A stretch of DNA of 17,194 nt from JAYTQG01 sp043746815 (GCA_043746815.1 JAYTQG010000219.1:1-17194), one strand, 5' to 3'. Positions 1 to 7,130 are shown, counted from the first letter of the stretch. Notes: generated by a model from the sequence alone, not told the origin. Numbers and translations: made by a program.

Positions 1-390
1 ACTGTCCCCGGGAATGTCGAACTGGTTTCGGTAGCGCAGAAGTAGTGCGAGGAGCAGGACTCCAGCGCCAGCCTCTTCGACGTCCAGACCCTTCACAAGA
101 TGGCCAGCTGTCGTGACGATGACGAGCGCGACGGCGACCTGCCAGGCGCCGTGGCGTCGACGGGCGAGGGCGAGCGACAGCCAAATGAGGCAAAGGCTCA
201 TCACGAAGACGAGGTCACGAGCGGCCGAAGCGACCCCCGGCGGATAGAGCGCGCGCAGCACGTGAGCCCGTTCGTCGAGTCGCGGCGTCAACGCCGACAC
301 CGCGCCTCCCACGCCGAGGAGCCCGGTGAAGGCCGCGATCAACGTGACACTGACGTTCATGCGGGCCAACTGGCGGCGTACCGCTTCCAA
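1..390 (-). CDS. N-terminal part of a LysX/MprF-like (DUF2156-type) membrane protein, cut by the window edge
   Basis: The minus-strand frame is open from the edge to a stop at 415-417 and reads as a multi-pass membrane N-terminus. I count three hydrophobic stretches in about 130 residues. They are followed by 'KGLDVEEAGAG', a leucine-rich helix and 'LLLRYRNQFDIPGD'. That layout (K-G-L-D-x-E-E-A, then L-L-R-Y-R-x-x-F) is the one I know from the membrane part of lysylphosphatidylglycerol synthases and the LysX/DUF2156 family, which add lysine to phosphatidylglycerol. The catalytic C-terminal half lies outside the window, so aminoacyl transfer is inferred only. I start it at TTG 388-390 because GGGAG sits six bases upstream of it; the in-frame ATG at 358-360 has no visible ribosome-binding site. 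It lies 97 bases downstream of the RNA methyltransferase gene on the same strand and could be a distal gene of that operon. Confidence 0.72.
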   Translation of the reverse strand, partial: MEAVRRQLARMNVSVTLIAAFTGLLGVGGAVSALTPRLDERAHVLRALYPPGVASAARDLVFVMSLCLIWLSLALARRRHGAWQVAVALVIVTTAGHLVKGLDVEEAGAGVLLLALLLRYRNQFDIPGDS

Positions 391-487
391 GACGTTCTCC
401 CGGTAGGAAACCGATCAATCTCTAGTGTACGCCGGAGGTGTACGGCATCTTCTGGTGACGTTCGCCCGCGACGCGGCGAGCGAAGGT

Positions 488-1306
488 TCAGCCAGAAAGG
501 GCGTACAGCGCAACCGCCGCGGCCGCCGCGACGTTTAGCGAGTCGACGCCGTCCGCCATCGGAATACAAATGCGCTCGTCGACGCGGGCAAGCGTGGCTG
601 CCGTCAGCCCTGGCCCCTCACTTCCAAGCAGAAGTGCCATCGGCCGTTTGTCCCGCCTGATCTCGCCGATCGGCACCGAGCCGGTGGGCGTGAGCGCAAG
701 CGTACGCACGCCGTCAGCGCGAAGCTGATCAAGGCCGCCTGTCCAATCCACGACGCGCGTAAACGGCACGCGCAGCACATGGCCCAGCGAGACGCGAACC
801 GCCCGCCGATAGAGCGGATCTGCACAGGTTCGGTCCAGGATAACCGCCTGAACTCCGAAGGCTGCTGCGTTCCGGAAAAGGCCACCCATATTCTCGTGGT
901 CAACGATTCCCTCTAACGCGAGAATCCGCGAGGCGCCGAAGGTGAGCGTTCGCATCGAAGCAAGGGGAAGGCGTTCGGCGGATGCCAGCACGCCTCGGTG
1001 GAGGTTGAATCCCGCGATCCGGTTCAGGACGGCCTGCGACGCGCGCAGAACCGGCGTTCCGTCGGGCACGGTGCCGAGCGGGTCAGCGAGCTTCGTGGCC
1101 TGGGACTCACTCACCAGGATCGAGCGAATGGGGTACGGCGAGTCGAGGAGGCGCTCCAGTGCGAGGGCCCCCTCGGTGATAAACCGGCCATGCGGTGTGC
1201 CGATACCGCCGGGGGCCTCGACGGAGATTCGGAGATCGGGGTCACGAAGCCCGATGTAATCGCTGACAGCGGGATCGTCGGGATCCTCGACCTGCCGGAA
1301 GATCAC
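488..1306 (-). CDS. SpoU/TrmH-family RNA 2'-O-methyltransferase
   Basis: A 272-residue SPOUT-class enzyme that uses SAM to methylate the 2'-OH of a ribose in tRNA or rRNA. All three family motifs are visible: motif 1 around residues 132-147 (LEGIVDHENMGGLFRNA, with E138/N139 and the catalytic-type R145), motif 2 at 226-234 (LLGSEGPGL), and motif 3 at 248-260 (IPMADGVDSLNVA) in the trefoil knot. The N-terminal ~110 residues (ITEGALALERLL...) fit the substrate-binding domain of the RlmB/TsnR group. The start is GTG 1304-1306; its GTGA overlaps the kinase stop by four bases, so translation is probably coupled. The exact target nucleotide cannot be read from the sequence. Confidence 0.92.
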   Translation of the reverse strand: MIFRQVEDPDDPAVSDYIGLRDPDLRISVEAPGGIGTPHGRFITEGALALERLLDSPYPIRSILVSESQATKLADPLGTVPDGTPVLRASQAVLNRIAGFNLHRGVLASAERLPLASMRTLTFGASRILALEGIVDHENMGGLFRNAAAFGVQAVILDRTCADPLYRRAVRVSLGHVLRVPFTRVVDWTGGLDQLRADGVRTLALTPTGSVPIGEIRRDKRPMALLLGSEGPGLTAATLARVDERICIPMADGVDSLNVAAAAAVALYALSG

Positions 1307-2598
1307 GGAGCGGCGGGGAAACGGACGGTGACTCGGGCGCCTCCGCCGTCCGCATTCTCGACCACAGGCGTCGCGCCGTGTGCCTCGGCCACCTGCCGGA
1401 CAATCGCGAGGCCGAGGCCGGAGCCCGGAAGGCTGCGTGCGGCGTCAGCGCGGTAGAACCGATCGAAGATGTGGGGAAGATCCTTCGGGTCGATTCCCGG
1501 TCCGTGGTCGCGGACGGACAATTCGCCCGCGTGCAGTCCCACTTCAACGCGCCCGCCCAGGGGGCTCCACTTCGTCGCATTGTCGAGGAGATTCGCCACG
1601 AGGCGGGTCAGCCGCTCGGGGGATCCCCGCACGACCCAGGGCTCCACCTCACCGGCGAACTCCAATTGGGGCGCGAGCCGTCGCACGCGCACGAGCGCCG
1701 CCTCCACGATCTCGTCGAGTGAGAGGTCCTGGAAATAGTCGGTCGTCTCTCCACGCCCCGCGATGTCCACGACGTCACCCACGAGGTTGGTGAGCTCATC
1801 GGTCTGGGTAACGACGTCGCTGAGTAGCTCCTCTCGGTCCGACGCTGCGAGCGCGCTGCCTCGCTGAAGGACCTCGATGTTGGTGCGTAGGCTCGCGAGC
1901 GGGGTGCGCAGTTCGTGGGAGGCGTCGGCGACAAGTTGGCGTTGCGCGTCCGCGGAACGCTCCAATGAATCGAGTGTGGTGTTAAACGATGCGGCCAGGC
2001 GCCCCAGTTCGTCATTGCCGGTGACGTCAAGGCGCTGGCTGAGATCGGGAGCGCCAGCAATGGACTCAGTCTTGGCAGTGAAACGGCGGACCGGTGCAAG
2101 CGCACGGCCGGAGGTCAGCCAGCCCAGGCCCGCTCCGAGGAGAAGGCCGCTCCCCGTGACCGTAAGCAACACGAGCTTTAGGCGGCCGAGGGCATTCTGA
2201 ATTTCTCCCACCTGCCGCCCCTGAATGAGTGCAACGCCAGCCACCTGCGTCGCACTTGTACGAAGGCGGTACGGCTGGCCTTCGATCTCTGCGTCGCTAA
2301 AATAGGCGTCTCTCGTTCGGGCGGCAACGGCCAGGGTCTGGCTGTCGTATGGAAGCGTCTGATCTCCTCGGGAGTTTCCCTCAGTGTCAACAAATCGAGA
2401 GATGATCGGAACCCCGCCCCGAGGACCATGGTGATCGCCGTCACCTCGGGACTCTCGTGGGGGCGCCTCAGCAAGCGCGGAATCAATGTCGGCACGAAGG
2501 TTTGACCGAACCGCGACGTACGCTGCGAGCGAGCCCGTGGCCACAGAGAGCGCGACGGCCAGGGCAGCACCCAGCGCAAGACGTTGCCGCAGTTTCAT
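1303..2598 (-). CDS. Sensor histidine kinase, MprB/MtrB-like architecture
   Basis: A 431-residue inner-membrane kinase. In order: TM1 at about residues 8-30; an extracytoplasmic sensor region of about 110 residues (31-140) with a His/Gly-rich patch 'GDGDHHGPRGG'; TM2 at about 141-163; a HAMP linker at about 164-216 with 'NDELGRLAASFN'; a dimerisation/phosphoacceptor domain with H228 in 'ASHELRTPLASLRTN'; then the ATPase domain with the N box 'NLLDNATKWSP' (N340), G1 box 'DHGPGID' (D364), F box 'IFDRFYR' and G2 box 'GSGLGLAIV' near 392-400. All catalytic boxes are intact, so it should autophosphorylate and pass phosphate to the adjacent regulator. ATG overlaps the regulator stop as ATGA. The sensor domain matches no ligand class I can name. 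Confidence 0.95.
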   Translation of the reverse strand: MKLRQRLALGAALAVALSVATGSLAAYVAVRSNLRADIDSALAEAPPRESRGDGDHHGPRGGVPIISRFVDTEGNSRGDQTLPYDSQTLAVAARTRDAYFSDAEIEGQPYRLRTSATQVAGVALIQGRQVGEIQNALGRLKLVLLTVTGSGLLLGAGLGWLTSGRALAPVRRFTAKTESIAGAPDLSQRLDVTGNDELGRLAASFNTTLDSLERSADAQRQLVADASHELRTPLASLRTNIEVLQRGSALAASDREELLSDVVTQTDELTNLVGDVVDIAGRGETTDYFQDLSLDEIVEAALVRVRRLAPQLEFAGEVEPWVVRGSPERLTRLVANLLDNATKWSPLGGRVEVGLHAGELSVRDHGPGIDPKDLPHIFDRFYRADAARSLPGSGLGLAIVRQVAEAHGATPVVENADGGGARVTVRFPAAP

Positions 2599-3269
2599 TC
2601 TTCGCGAAGCGCGTACCCCACGCCGCGCATCGTGTGAATGAGGCGTGTCTCGCCGTCCTCTTCGAGCTTTCGCCGCAAATAGCCGACGTAGACACCGAGC
2701 GCATTCGAGCCGGGGCCGAAGTCGTAGCCCCAGATGCGCTCGTGGATGACGCTCCTGGTCAGGACGATTCGCGGATTTCGCAGAAAGAGTTCGAGCAGGC
2801 CGAACTCGGTCCGGGTCAGCTCGATTCGGCGGTCGCCACGGCTGGCCGTGTAGGCGGTCGTGTCGAGGGAAAGATCCGCAAACGTGAGCACGCTTTCTCC
2901 GCCGCCCGGCACCACGCGCCGAATCAGCGCGCGCAGACGCGCGAGGAGTTCTTCCAACGCAAACGGCTTAACGAGATAGTCGTCTGCCCCTGCGTCCAGG
3001 CCACCGACGCGGTCGCTGACGCCGTCGCGGGCCGTAAGGAGGAGGACCGGCGTTCGATCGCCGGCGGCGCGGAGGCGTCGGCACACTTCAAGGCCATCGA
3101 TTTCCGGCATGAGGACGTCCATGACCACCGCATCTGGTGGTCGACCACTGAGCGCGGCAAGCGCCTGCGAGCCGTCATCTGCCGTTTCGACGTCGTAGCC
3201 CGCGAGAACGAGCGCCCGCCGCACGGCGCTGCGTACGGCGGGCTCGTCATCGACTACCAAGATCTTCAT
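2595..3269 (-). CDS. OmpR/PhoB-family response regulator
   Basis: A 224-residue cytoplasmic transcription factor and the likely partner of the downstream kinase. The receiver domain (1-115) shows acidic residues D7/D8, phosphoacceptor D51 in 'VVMDVLMPEIDGLE', switch T79 in 'LLLTARDG', and K101 in 'YLVKPFALEELLARLRAL'. The C-terminal winged helix (about 128-223) has 'LTRTEFGLLELFLRNP' and ends in the typical 'VYVGYLRRKLEEDG...IHTMRGVGYALREE'. The frame is open further upstream, but the family always begins close to 'MKILVVDDE'. ATG 3267-3269 has AGGAGA nine bases upstream, so I use that start. It is the first gene of a coupled operon (regulator, kinase, RNA methyltransferase). The ~170 bases upstream must hold its promoter, but I see no convincing -35/-10 pair. 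Confidence 0.95.
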   Translation of the reverse strand: MKILVVDDEPAVRSAVRRALVLAGYDVETADDGSQALAALSGRPPDAVVMDVLMPEIDGLEVCRRLRAAGDRTPVLLLTARDGVSDRVGGLDAGADDYLVKPFALEELLARLRALIRRVVPGGGESVLTFADLSLDTTAYTASRGDRRIELTRTEFGLLELFLRNPRIVLTRSVIHERIWGYDFGPGSNALGVYVGYLRRKLEEDGETRLIHTMRGVGYALREE

Positions 3270-3439
3270 GTCCGGCAGTCTCCTTGATCTGACTACGGCG
3301 TGTACTTGATCACGGCGCTGCACACCGACCTGCTGCACATCGCGGAGCCCGTCGCGGGCCACGCGCGTCGCAGAGCGTCTGTCGCTCCATGGGACGGTAA
3401 GGCGTGCCGGTGAGTGGGGGCGAAGACAAGATGAAGAAA

Positions 3440-3481
3440 CACCGAAGAATCGGTGGGCTGGCGGATCGTTCGCCAGCCCAC
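3440..3481 (-). terminator. Strong hairpin after the small membrane-protein gene, likely terminator
   Basis: GTGGGCTGGCG at 3453-3463 and CGCCAGCCCAC at 3471-3481 form a perfect 11-bp stem with a 7-base loop, seven bases past the stop of the minus-strand gene that ends at 3488. Read on the minus strand, the stem is followed by T-rich DNA (CGATTCTTCGGTGTTTCTTC). A second small hairpin (CACCGA 3440-3445, TCGGTG 3450-3455) shares three bases with it. The position fits termination of the 4640-to-3488 transcription unit before the regulator operon. Confidence 0.65.
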
Positions 3482-3487
3482 GATGTC

Positions 3488-3694
3488 CTACTTCGAGCGG
3501 CGGGTTTCGATCAACCACTGCCCAAGAATGACGACCGTACATCCAGCGCTGAACGCCGCCGACCGTGATCCGCCGGTCCACTCATGGAAGGCATCGCTGG
3601 CCCAGAAGATGATGCCCAGGCCCAGCGCCGTTCGGCCAAGCGGACGAAGCATTGTCCTCATCACGCCTCTTCGGTACCACGGAGAACTATCCAT
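3488..3694 (-). CDS. Small two-helix membrane protein, function unknown
   Basis: I do not recognise this 68-residue protein. It has two hydrophobic segments, about 'TALGLGIIFWASDAF' and 'AAFSAGCTVVILGQWLI', separated by a short 'HEWTGGSRS' loop and ended by a basic tail (ETRRSK), which suggests a membrane hairpin. Two starts are possible: ATG 3692-3694, which overlaps the end of the upstream secreted-protein gene by eight bases, or ATG 3659-3661 (57 residues), which has AGAGG four bases before it. I list the longer one; the shorter is at least as likely. It is cotranscribed with the secreted protein and followed directly by a hairpin terminator. A small membrane partner overlapping a secreted peptide-like protein could be an immunity or export accessory protein, but that is speculation. 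Confidence 0.55.
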   Translation of the reverse strand: MDSSPWYRRGVMRTMLRPLGRTALGLGIIFWASDAFHEWTGGSRSAAFSAGCTVVILGQWLIETRRSK

Positions 3695-4640
3695 GGCTGC
3701 TGGTCGCTACGTTGACCAGGCAACCGAGTGCTGCGCCTCCGGCGATGAACCAGGGATTTGGGGACTTGACCAACTTGACGCCTGTGAGACCGCCCTGTCC
3801 GCACGCTTTTGGGCTGCTCGCCGCGAATTTGACGACGGCCGTGGCACCGTCCCACGTGGCCAAGACTCCACGCTTTACCCACCCGGTGACCTCCCCAATC
3901 CACTTCGGTTTCCACCATGGGTCGGCCACAATCGGATAGGTGAAGTTGCCGCCCGCGTGGGCGACGTGCATCGTGATTGTGTCTCCGCTGACCGTGAGGG
4001 TCGTTGGCACCGCGCGTCCGGTTGCGTCTTTTGCCCACGGCGTGTCGACCGTCGCGATAATCGCCCCGCTCGCTCCGACGACCTCAGCACCACCATCGGG
4101 GCGAGAGCGCAGGGACTCCTGGCCGGGGAGTGCGACGGTCCACGAGTAGTCCTCGGGCGCCTCAGCGCTGCGGATCTGGGTGAAGGTTTCGATTCCGCCT
4201 CCCGCTGGGCGCGTCAGCGTGTCCGCGTCGGTCGCCGTGTTTGCGACCAGCACCGCGTCGCCGCCAGCCACGCGAACCGGCGGGCTCGCGTCAAAACTCA
4301 CATCCGACGGCACAATGTCCAGCCGTCCAGCAGTGGTTGCAAGGGAGAAGCCGTCATCCGGGTCGCGCTCAATCGCCGACCGGCCAGGGACTCCAGTGAC
4401 CACAAACTCTTGCGGTGTTGCTTTCAAGTTCGCCTCTGACGCAAACCCTGCAATCCGTTCGGCGGGAGCGGGTTGGAGGGCTGCGGGTACGACGCCGCCT
4501 ATGCTTGCGGCGGCCTCCGCGGGAGTGACGAGTGTTGGCTCGGCGTCGGTATCGGGTTCGTCGAAATCGGCGAGGGCCAGCGTTGGCGTTGCAAGTGCGA
4601 TGCAACTCGCGATCAGGAGGGCACGTCTGGGGTAGCGCAA
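3687..4640 (-). CDS. Secreted protein with 'YPIVADPWW' hinge and Gly-rich two-Cys C-terminal tail
   Basis: A 317-residue protein with a clear Sec signal peptide (MRYPRRALLIASCIALATPT, cleavage near LALA-D25). The body (about 26-235) is rich in Ala, Thr, Asp and beta-forming residues and has no enzyme motif I can name. At residues 235-243 it carries 'YPIVADPWW', a junction I recall from secreted actinobacterial proteins that precedes a short variable tail. The tail here (244-317) is amphipathic, glycine-rich and contains two cysteines (C280 and C307), the only ones after the signal peptide. The start is TTG 4638-4640 with AAGGAG just upstream. It overlaps the next gene (3488-3694) by eight bases. 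Function unknown; the tail has the look of a bacteriocin-like or toxin-like peptide, which is inference only. Confidence 0.8.
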   Translation of the reverse strand: MRYPRRALLIASCIALATPTLALADFDEPDTDAEPTLVTPAEAAASIGGVVPAALQPAPAERIAGFASEANLKATPQEFVVTGVPGRSAIERDPDDGFSLATTAGRLDIVPSDVSFDASPPVRVAGGDAVLVANTATDADTLTRPAGGGIETFTQIRSAEAPEDYSWTVALPGQESLRSRPDGGAEVVGASGAIIATVDTPWAKDATGRAVPTTLTVSGDTITMHVAHAGGNFTYPIVADPWWKPKWIGEVTGWVKRGVLATWDGATAVVKFAASSPKACGQGGLTGVKLVKSPNPWFIAGGAALGCLVNVATSSHG

Positions 4641-4727
4641 CGGGGGCTCCTTCGGTCGTGAAACTGTCTCCCCGACCGTAGAAATCCATCCTGTGACCCC
4701 GCAGCACCGGCGCGTGTCATGTCTGTG

Positions 4728-5576
4728 TCAGCTGGCGAGCGCTCCCACCGTTGCAACGCCGACGAGGGTCACCAAAACGCCAGCGATCTGCAGTCTGGCG
4801 AGCCGCTCGCGGAACAGGAGAAACGCTCCACCTGCGGCGAAGACCGCGACTGGGGCTGCACACACCGATGCGACTGCGATGCCGTCACGGCTTCCCCACG
4901 AGAATGACAAAAAGCCAAGCACCTCGCAGATGGCCGCGACGCCAATCACGCGGAGTGTCGCGAGCGGGACGCGCAAGCGCCCGGCAGTTGCGAGCGGAAT
5001 GGCCACAACCAGGCTGCCAATGAAGCGCGCGGGAAGGGCAACCCAAATGGCGGGAAGCGTGCTTGCTCGTCCTGTTGCGTACAGGCTGACCCCGAAGATA
5101 ACGGCCGCCACCGCCGCCAAGGCAAGTGAAACGCCCGAACGGGCGGCAACTGGACCCTCAACCGAGGGTCTCGCGCCGGCAGTCACCATCACTCCGACGG
5201 TGATGACCGCAAACGCCACCAGGAGCGCGGCCGAGACCGGCTCGCCAGCGCTGATCGCAATGAGCGCCGCGATCGCGCCCTCGGCCGACACGATTGCCGA
5301 CACGATCCCGACGAGCCCCGAGCGGAGCGCCGTGTAGATCACGCCGATGCCAAGAACGTTCGCCCCACCGCTGAGGGCAAGCCATCCCACGGAGCCCCTG
5401 TCCAATTCGGACGGTATCCCGGACCATAGGACCAGCGGTCCGACCAAGATCAGCCCAAGCAGCATCACCCAGGCGGTCGTTACGAGGGGACCGACTGCGC
5501 GGCTGGACCGCGTAGCGGCGAGTGTCGCCACTGCCCAACTGAGGGCGGCGCCAAGTCCGCCGAGCAGCGCGATCAA
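4728..5576 (-). CDS. EamA/DMT-superfamily transporter
   Basis: A 282-residue, very hydrophobic protein with about ten membrane helices in two repeated halves (about 1-138 and 148-282), the usual size and fold of DMT/EamA permeases. Family-like signatures include 'ALSWAVATLAATRSSR' at the first helix, 'VIYTALRSGLVGIVSAIVSAEGAIAAL' at the end of repeat one, and 'SWGSRDGIAVASVCAAPVAVFAAGGAFLLFRERLARLQIAGVLVTLVGV' in repeat two, where an E-R-L turn is typical. The substrate is not readable; members export metabolites, amino acids or drugs. The start is TTG 5574-5576, forming TTGA with the stop of the carboxypeptidase gene, so it is the last gene of a coupled operon. Confidence 0.9.
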   Translation of the reverse strand: MIALLGGLGAALSWAVATLAATRSSRAVGPLVTTAWVMLLGLILVGPLVLWSGIPSELDRGSVGWLALSGGANVLGIGVIYTALRSGLVGIVSAIVSAEGAIAALIAISAGEPVSAALLVAFAVITVGVMVTAGARPSVEGPVAARSGVSLALAAVAAVIFGVSLYATGRASTLPAIWVALPARFIGSLVVAIPLATAGRLRVPLATLRVIGVAAICEVLGFLSFSWGSRDGIAVASVCAAPVAVFAAGGAFLLFRERLARLQIAGVLVTLVGVATVGALAS

Positions 5577-6787
5577 GGGTTGGGCGGCGGCGGTACGGAA
5601 CCTGGCGAGTACGCGGGCGCTCCTACGGCGGAGTCCGCGGCGCCCGTGGCCAGCAACGTGACCATCTGGTCCTGCGCCCGACGGGCCGCGCGGGACTGGT
5701 TCCCGTTCATCAGGAATGCAAACGCGTACCGAACGCCTCCATCACTGGTCACAAGGCCAGCCAGACTCGTCACACCGCTGATCGAGCCCGTCTTTGCGCT
5801 GACATGGGTTGCTACGTCGGGGTTTTTCAGCCGGCGCTTCAGCGTTCCCTCCCCGCCGTGCGGAAGCGCGCGGACGAGGGGCGCTCCCCACGTCGTGTCG
5901 CGGTCGGCGGCGGTGAGAACACGCACCAGCGTCTCGGCGCTAAGACGGTTTGCCCGGGAGAGTCCGGAGCCATCGACGATACGGTCAGTTGACCGAAGGG
6001 CACCCAGTTGCGTGAGAAGTTTCGTGGCCTGGGCCGTCCCAGCGGCGGTAGTTCCGTTGCCCCCCGCCCAGGCGCCAACATCGCGGGTCAGCGTCTCTGC
6101 GATGAAGTTGTCACTGGGCGGCAACATCAGCCCGACGATCTGCCTGAGCGGGGGGGACATCACGCTCCCGATCGGCCGGCCCGCCGTCGGTGACATACCG
6201 ACCCTGAGCGGACCGACATGCTCGATCCCGAGCGAGTGCATGGCGCCTCGTACGCGGCCAGCGGCCGCGAGGGGTGAGTTCCTCACATACCCATGGGACC
6301 GGTCGTCCGCGTTGAAGTTTTGGTTGATCGAAAGCGCGCTGAGCGGTGGTGACTCGAACCGGTAGGAGGCCTCCCACAACGGGCCGCCGCGTCTGTTGTC
6401 CAGGTAACTCTCATCGGAGACAATTGGACCGCGGACGCGCGTGATCCCGAGCGTCCGCAGGGGCGCGACCAATTTGCCAAGGCTCCCGCCAAACCCGCGC
6501 AGTTCGGCACGAGCGAACTTCGGGGTTGAAAGCACGGGGTCGCCGTACCCCTTGACGTAGAGCGGTCCAATCAGCGTTTCGCCGCTGCGGCGGGAACTCG
6601 CCCCGGCGACGAGCCGCGTCTCGAATTGCGCGTCGGGGCCAAGCGCGGCCAGCGCGTTTGCCGCGGTGACGATCTTCATCGTAGATGCGGGGGCGAAGCT
6701 TTCCTTGGGCCGCGCCGCGGCGATCTGAACCGGCCCAGCGGCATCGAGGCGCCAGACCAGCGCGCCAGTGCGGGGGTGTCCCGCCAC
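5573..6787 (-). CDS. dacB: PBP4-type D-alanyl-D-alanine carboxypeptidase/endopeptidase (peptidase S13)
   Basis: A low-molecular-mass penicillin-binding protein that trims or cleaves peptidoglycan peptides outside the membrane. The three active-site motifs are intact (numbering from GTG 6785-6787): S35-x-x-K38 in 'APASTMKIVTAANALAALG', S225-D-N227 in 'LPPSDNFIAETL', and K332-T-G in 'SAKTGSISGVTSLAG'. The family's 'VDGSGLSRANRLS' lies at 271-283 and the inserted domain between the first two motifs is present. The coordinates use the first canonical start, but it leaves the protein with no signal peptide and cuts into homologous-looking sequence. The same frame continues upstream to 6910 and encodes a good signal peptide (see the extension entry and finding). 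It follows the 64-residue HTH-like gene and overlaps the transporter gene start (TTGA). Confidence 0.93.
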   Translation of the reverse strand: MAGHPRTGALVWRLDAAGPVQIAAARPKESFAPASTMKIVTAANALAALGPDAQFETRLVAGASSRRSGETLIGPLYVKGYGDPVLSTPKFARAELRGFGGSLGKLVAPLRTLGITRVRGPIVSDESYLDNRRGGPLWEASYRFESPPLSALSINQNFNADDRSHGYVRNSPLAAAGRVRGAMHSLGIEHVGPLRVGMSPTAGRPIGSVMSPPLRQIVGLMLPPSDNFIAETLTRDVGAWAGGNGTTAAGTAQATKLLTQLGALRSTDRIVDGSGLSRANRLSAETLVRVLTAADRDTTWGAPLVRALPHGGEGTLKRRLKNPDVATHVSAKTGSISGVTSLAGLVTSDGGVRYAFAFLMNGNQSRAARRAQDQMVTLLATGAADSAVGAPAYSPGSVPPPPNP

Positions 6788-6910
6788 CCAATGACCGAGG
6801 GCTTTCGCAACGGGGTTGCGTGCCGAAACGGCGCCAGCGGATGACGAAAGAAGGCAGAACGCAACGGCCGCCCCGCATGGTGCCGACCGAATGCGCTTGA
6901 GCGAGCCTAT
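6788..6910 (-). other. In-frame N-terminal extension of the PBP4 gene encoding a signal peptide, without a canonical start
   Basis: Continuing the carboxypeptidase frame upstream of GTG 6787 gives, from codon 6908-6910, x-G-S-L-K-R-I-R-S-A-P-C, then a hydrophobic core 'GAAVAFCLLSSSAG', then 'AVSA' as a signal peptidase I site, and then 'RNPVAKALGHW' leading into the enzyme. No ATG, GTG or TTG occurs in this frame before the stop at 6935-6937. The ATA at 6908-6910 overlaps the upstream gene's TAG as ATAG, the same geometry as the ATGA/GTGA/TTGA junctions nearby; ATT 6890-6892 is another option. Either a rare start codon is used or the sequence has an error here. Confidence 0.55.
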
Positions 6911-7101
6911 GCCGAGAGCACGGCGTCCCGTGCGTCACTCGGTAGGGATCGCCCTTCGGCGTTCAGCGATTGGAGGAACAGGGTCTTATCGACCCGACCT
7001 TGGTAGACCGGCACGGACATCTCGCGGCACATTCGCACAACTTCGACCGGGCGGATGCCGGTGAGTTCAGAAAGCTCTTCTGGAGTCAGGTGAATCGCCA
7101 T
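6907..7101 (-). CDS. Small HTH-like protein, possible DNA-binding regulator
   Basis: A 64-residue protein starting at ATG 7099-7101 with a strong ribosome-binding site (GAGGAGG at 7111-7117, nine bases upstream). The N-terminal part 'HLTPEELSELTGIRPVEVVRMCREMSVPVYQGRVDKTLFLQSL' reads like a helix-turn-helix of the MerR/excisionase-like or DUF4224-like kind: helix 'PEELSELTG', turn, helix 'PVEVVRMCREM', then a short wing. The C-terminal 15 residues are polar. I cannot name a family with certainty. It is the first gene of the unit that continues into the PBP4 carboxypeptidase and the transporter, and its TAG stop sits exactly where the carboxypeptidase frame could begin. Confidence 0.7.
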   Translation of the reverse strand: MAIHLTPEELSELTGIRPVEVVRMCREMSVPVYQGRVDKTLFLQSLNAEGRSLPSDARDAVLSA

Positions 7102-7130
7102 TCGGGAATTCCTCCTCGAGGTGTGACGGC

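Noticed and set aside
1..15. ACTGTCCCCGGGAAT at the very left edge, reminiscent of repeated ends seen near RAYT elements
   Set aside because: It reads in frame as 'FDIPGDS' at a position where MprF/LysX-like proteins have a similar R-x-x-F-x-x-x-x-D segment, and only one copy is seen in the window.
2457..3287. 276-codon open frame on the plus strand opposite the response regulator
   Set aside because: It is the antisense of a textbook OmpR-family regulator and kinase N-terminus; the product has no family features, and long open shadows are expected at this G+C.
3270..3581. Upstream extension of the response-regulator frame by about 100 residues
   Set aside because: Receiver domains start at 'MKILVVDDE'; the extra residues are Arg/Pro-rich and cross the upstream terminator hairpin and gene.
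3453..4439. 328-codon plus-strand frame opposite the DPWW secreted protein
   Set aside because: The minus-strand reading has a ribosome-binding site, signal peptide and known hinge motif. The plus reading is low-complexity Arg/Ser-rich and begins inside the terminator hairpin.
4693..5337. 214-codon plus-strand Ala/Thr-rich frame
   Set aside because: It mirrors the ten-helix transporter on the minus strand; its composition is the antisense of Ala/Val/Gly codons, not a real protein.
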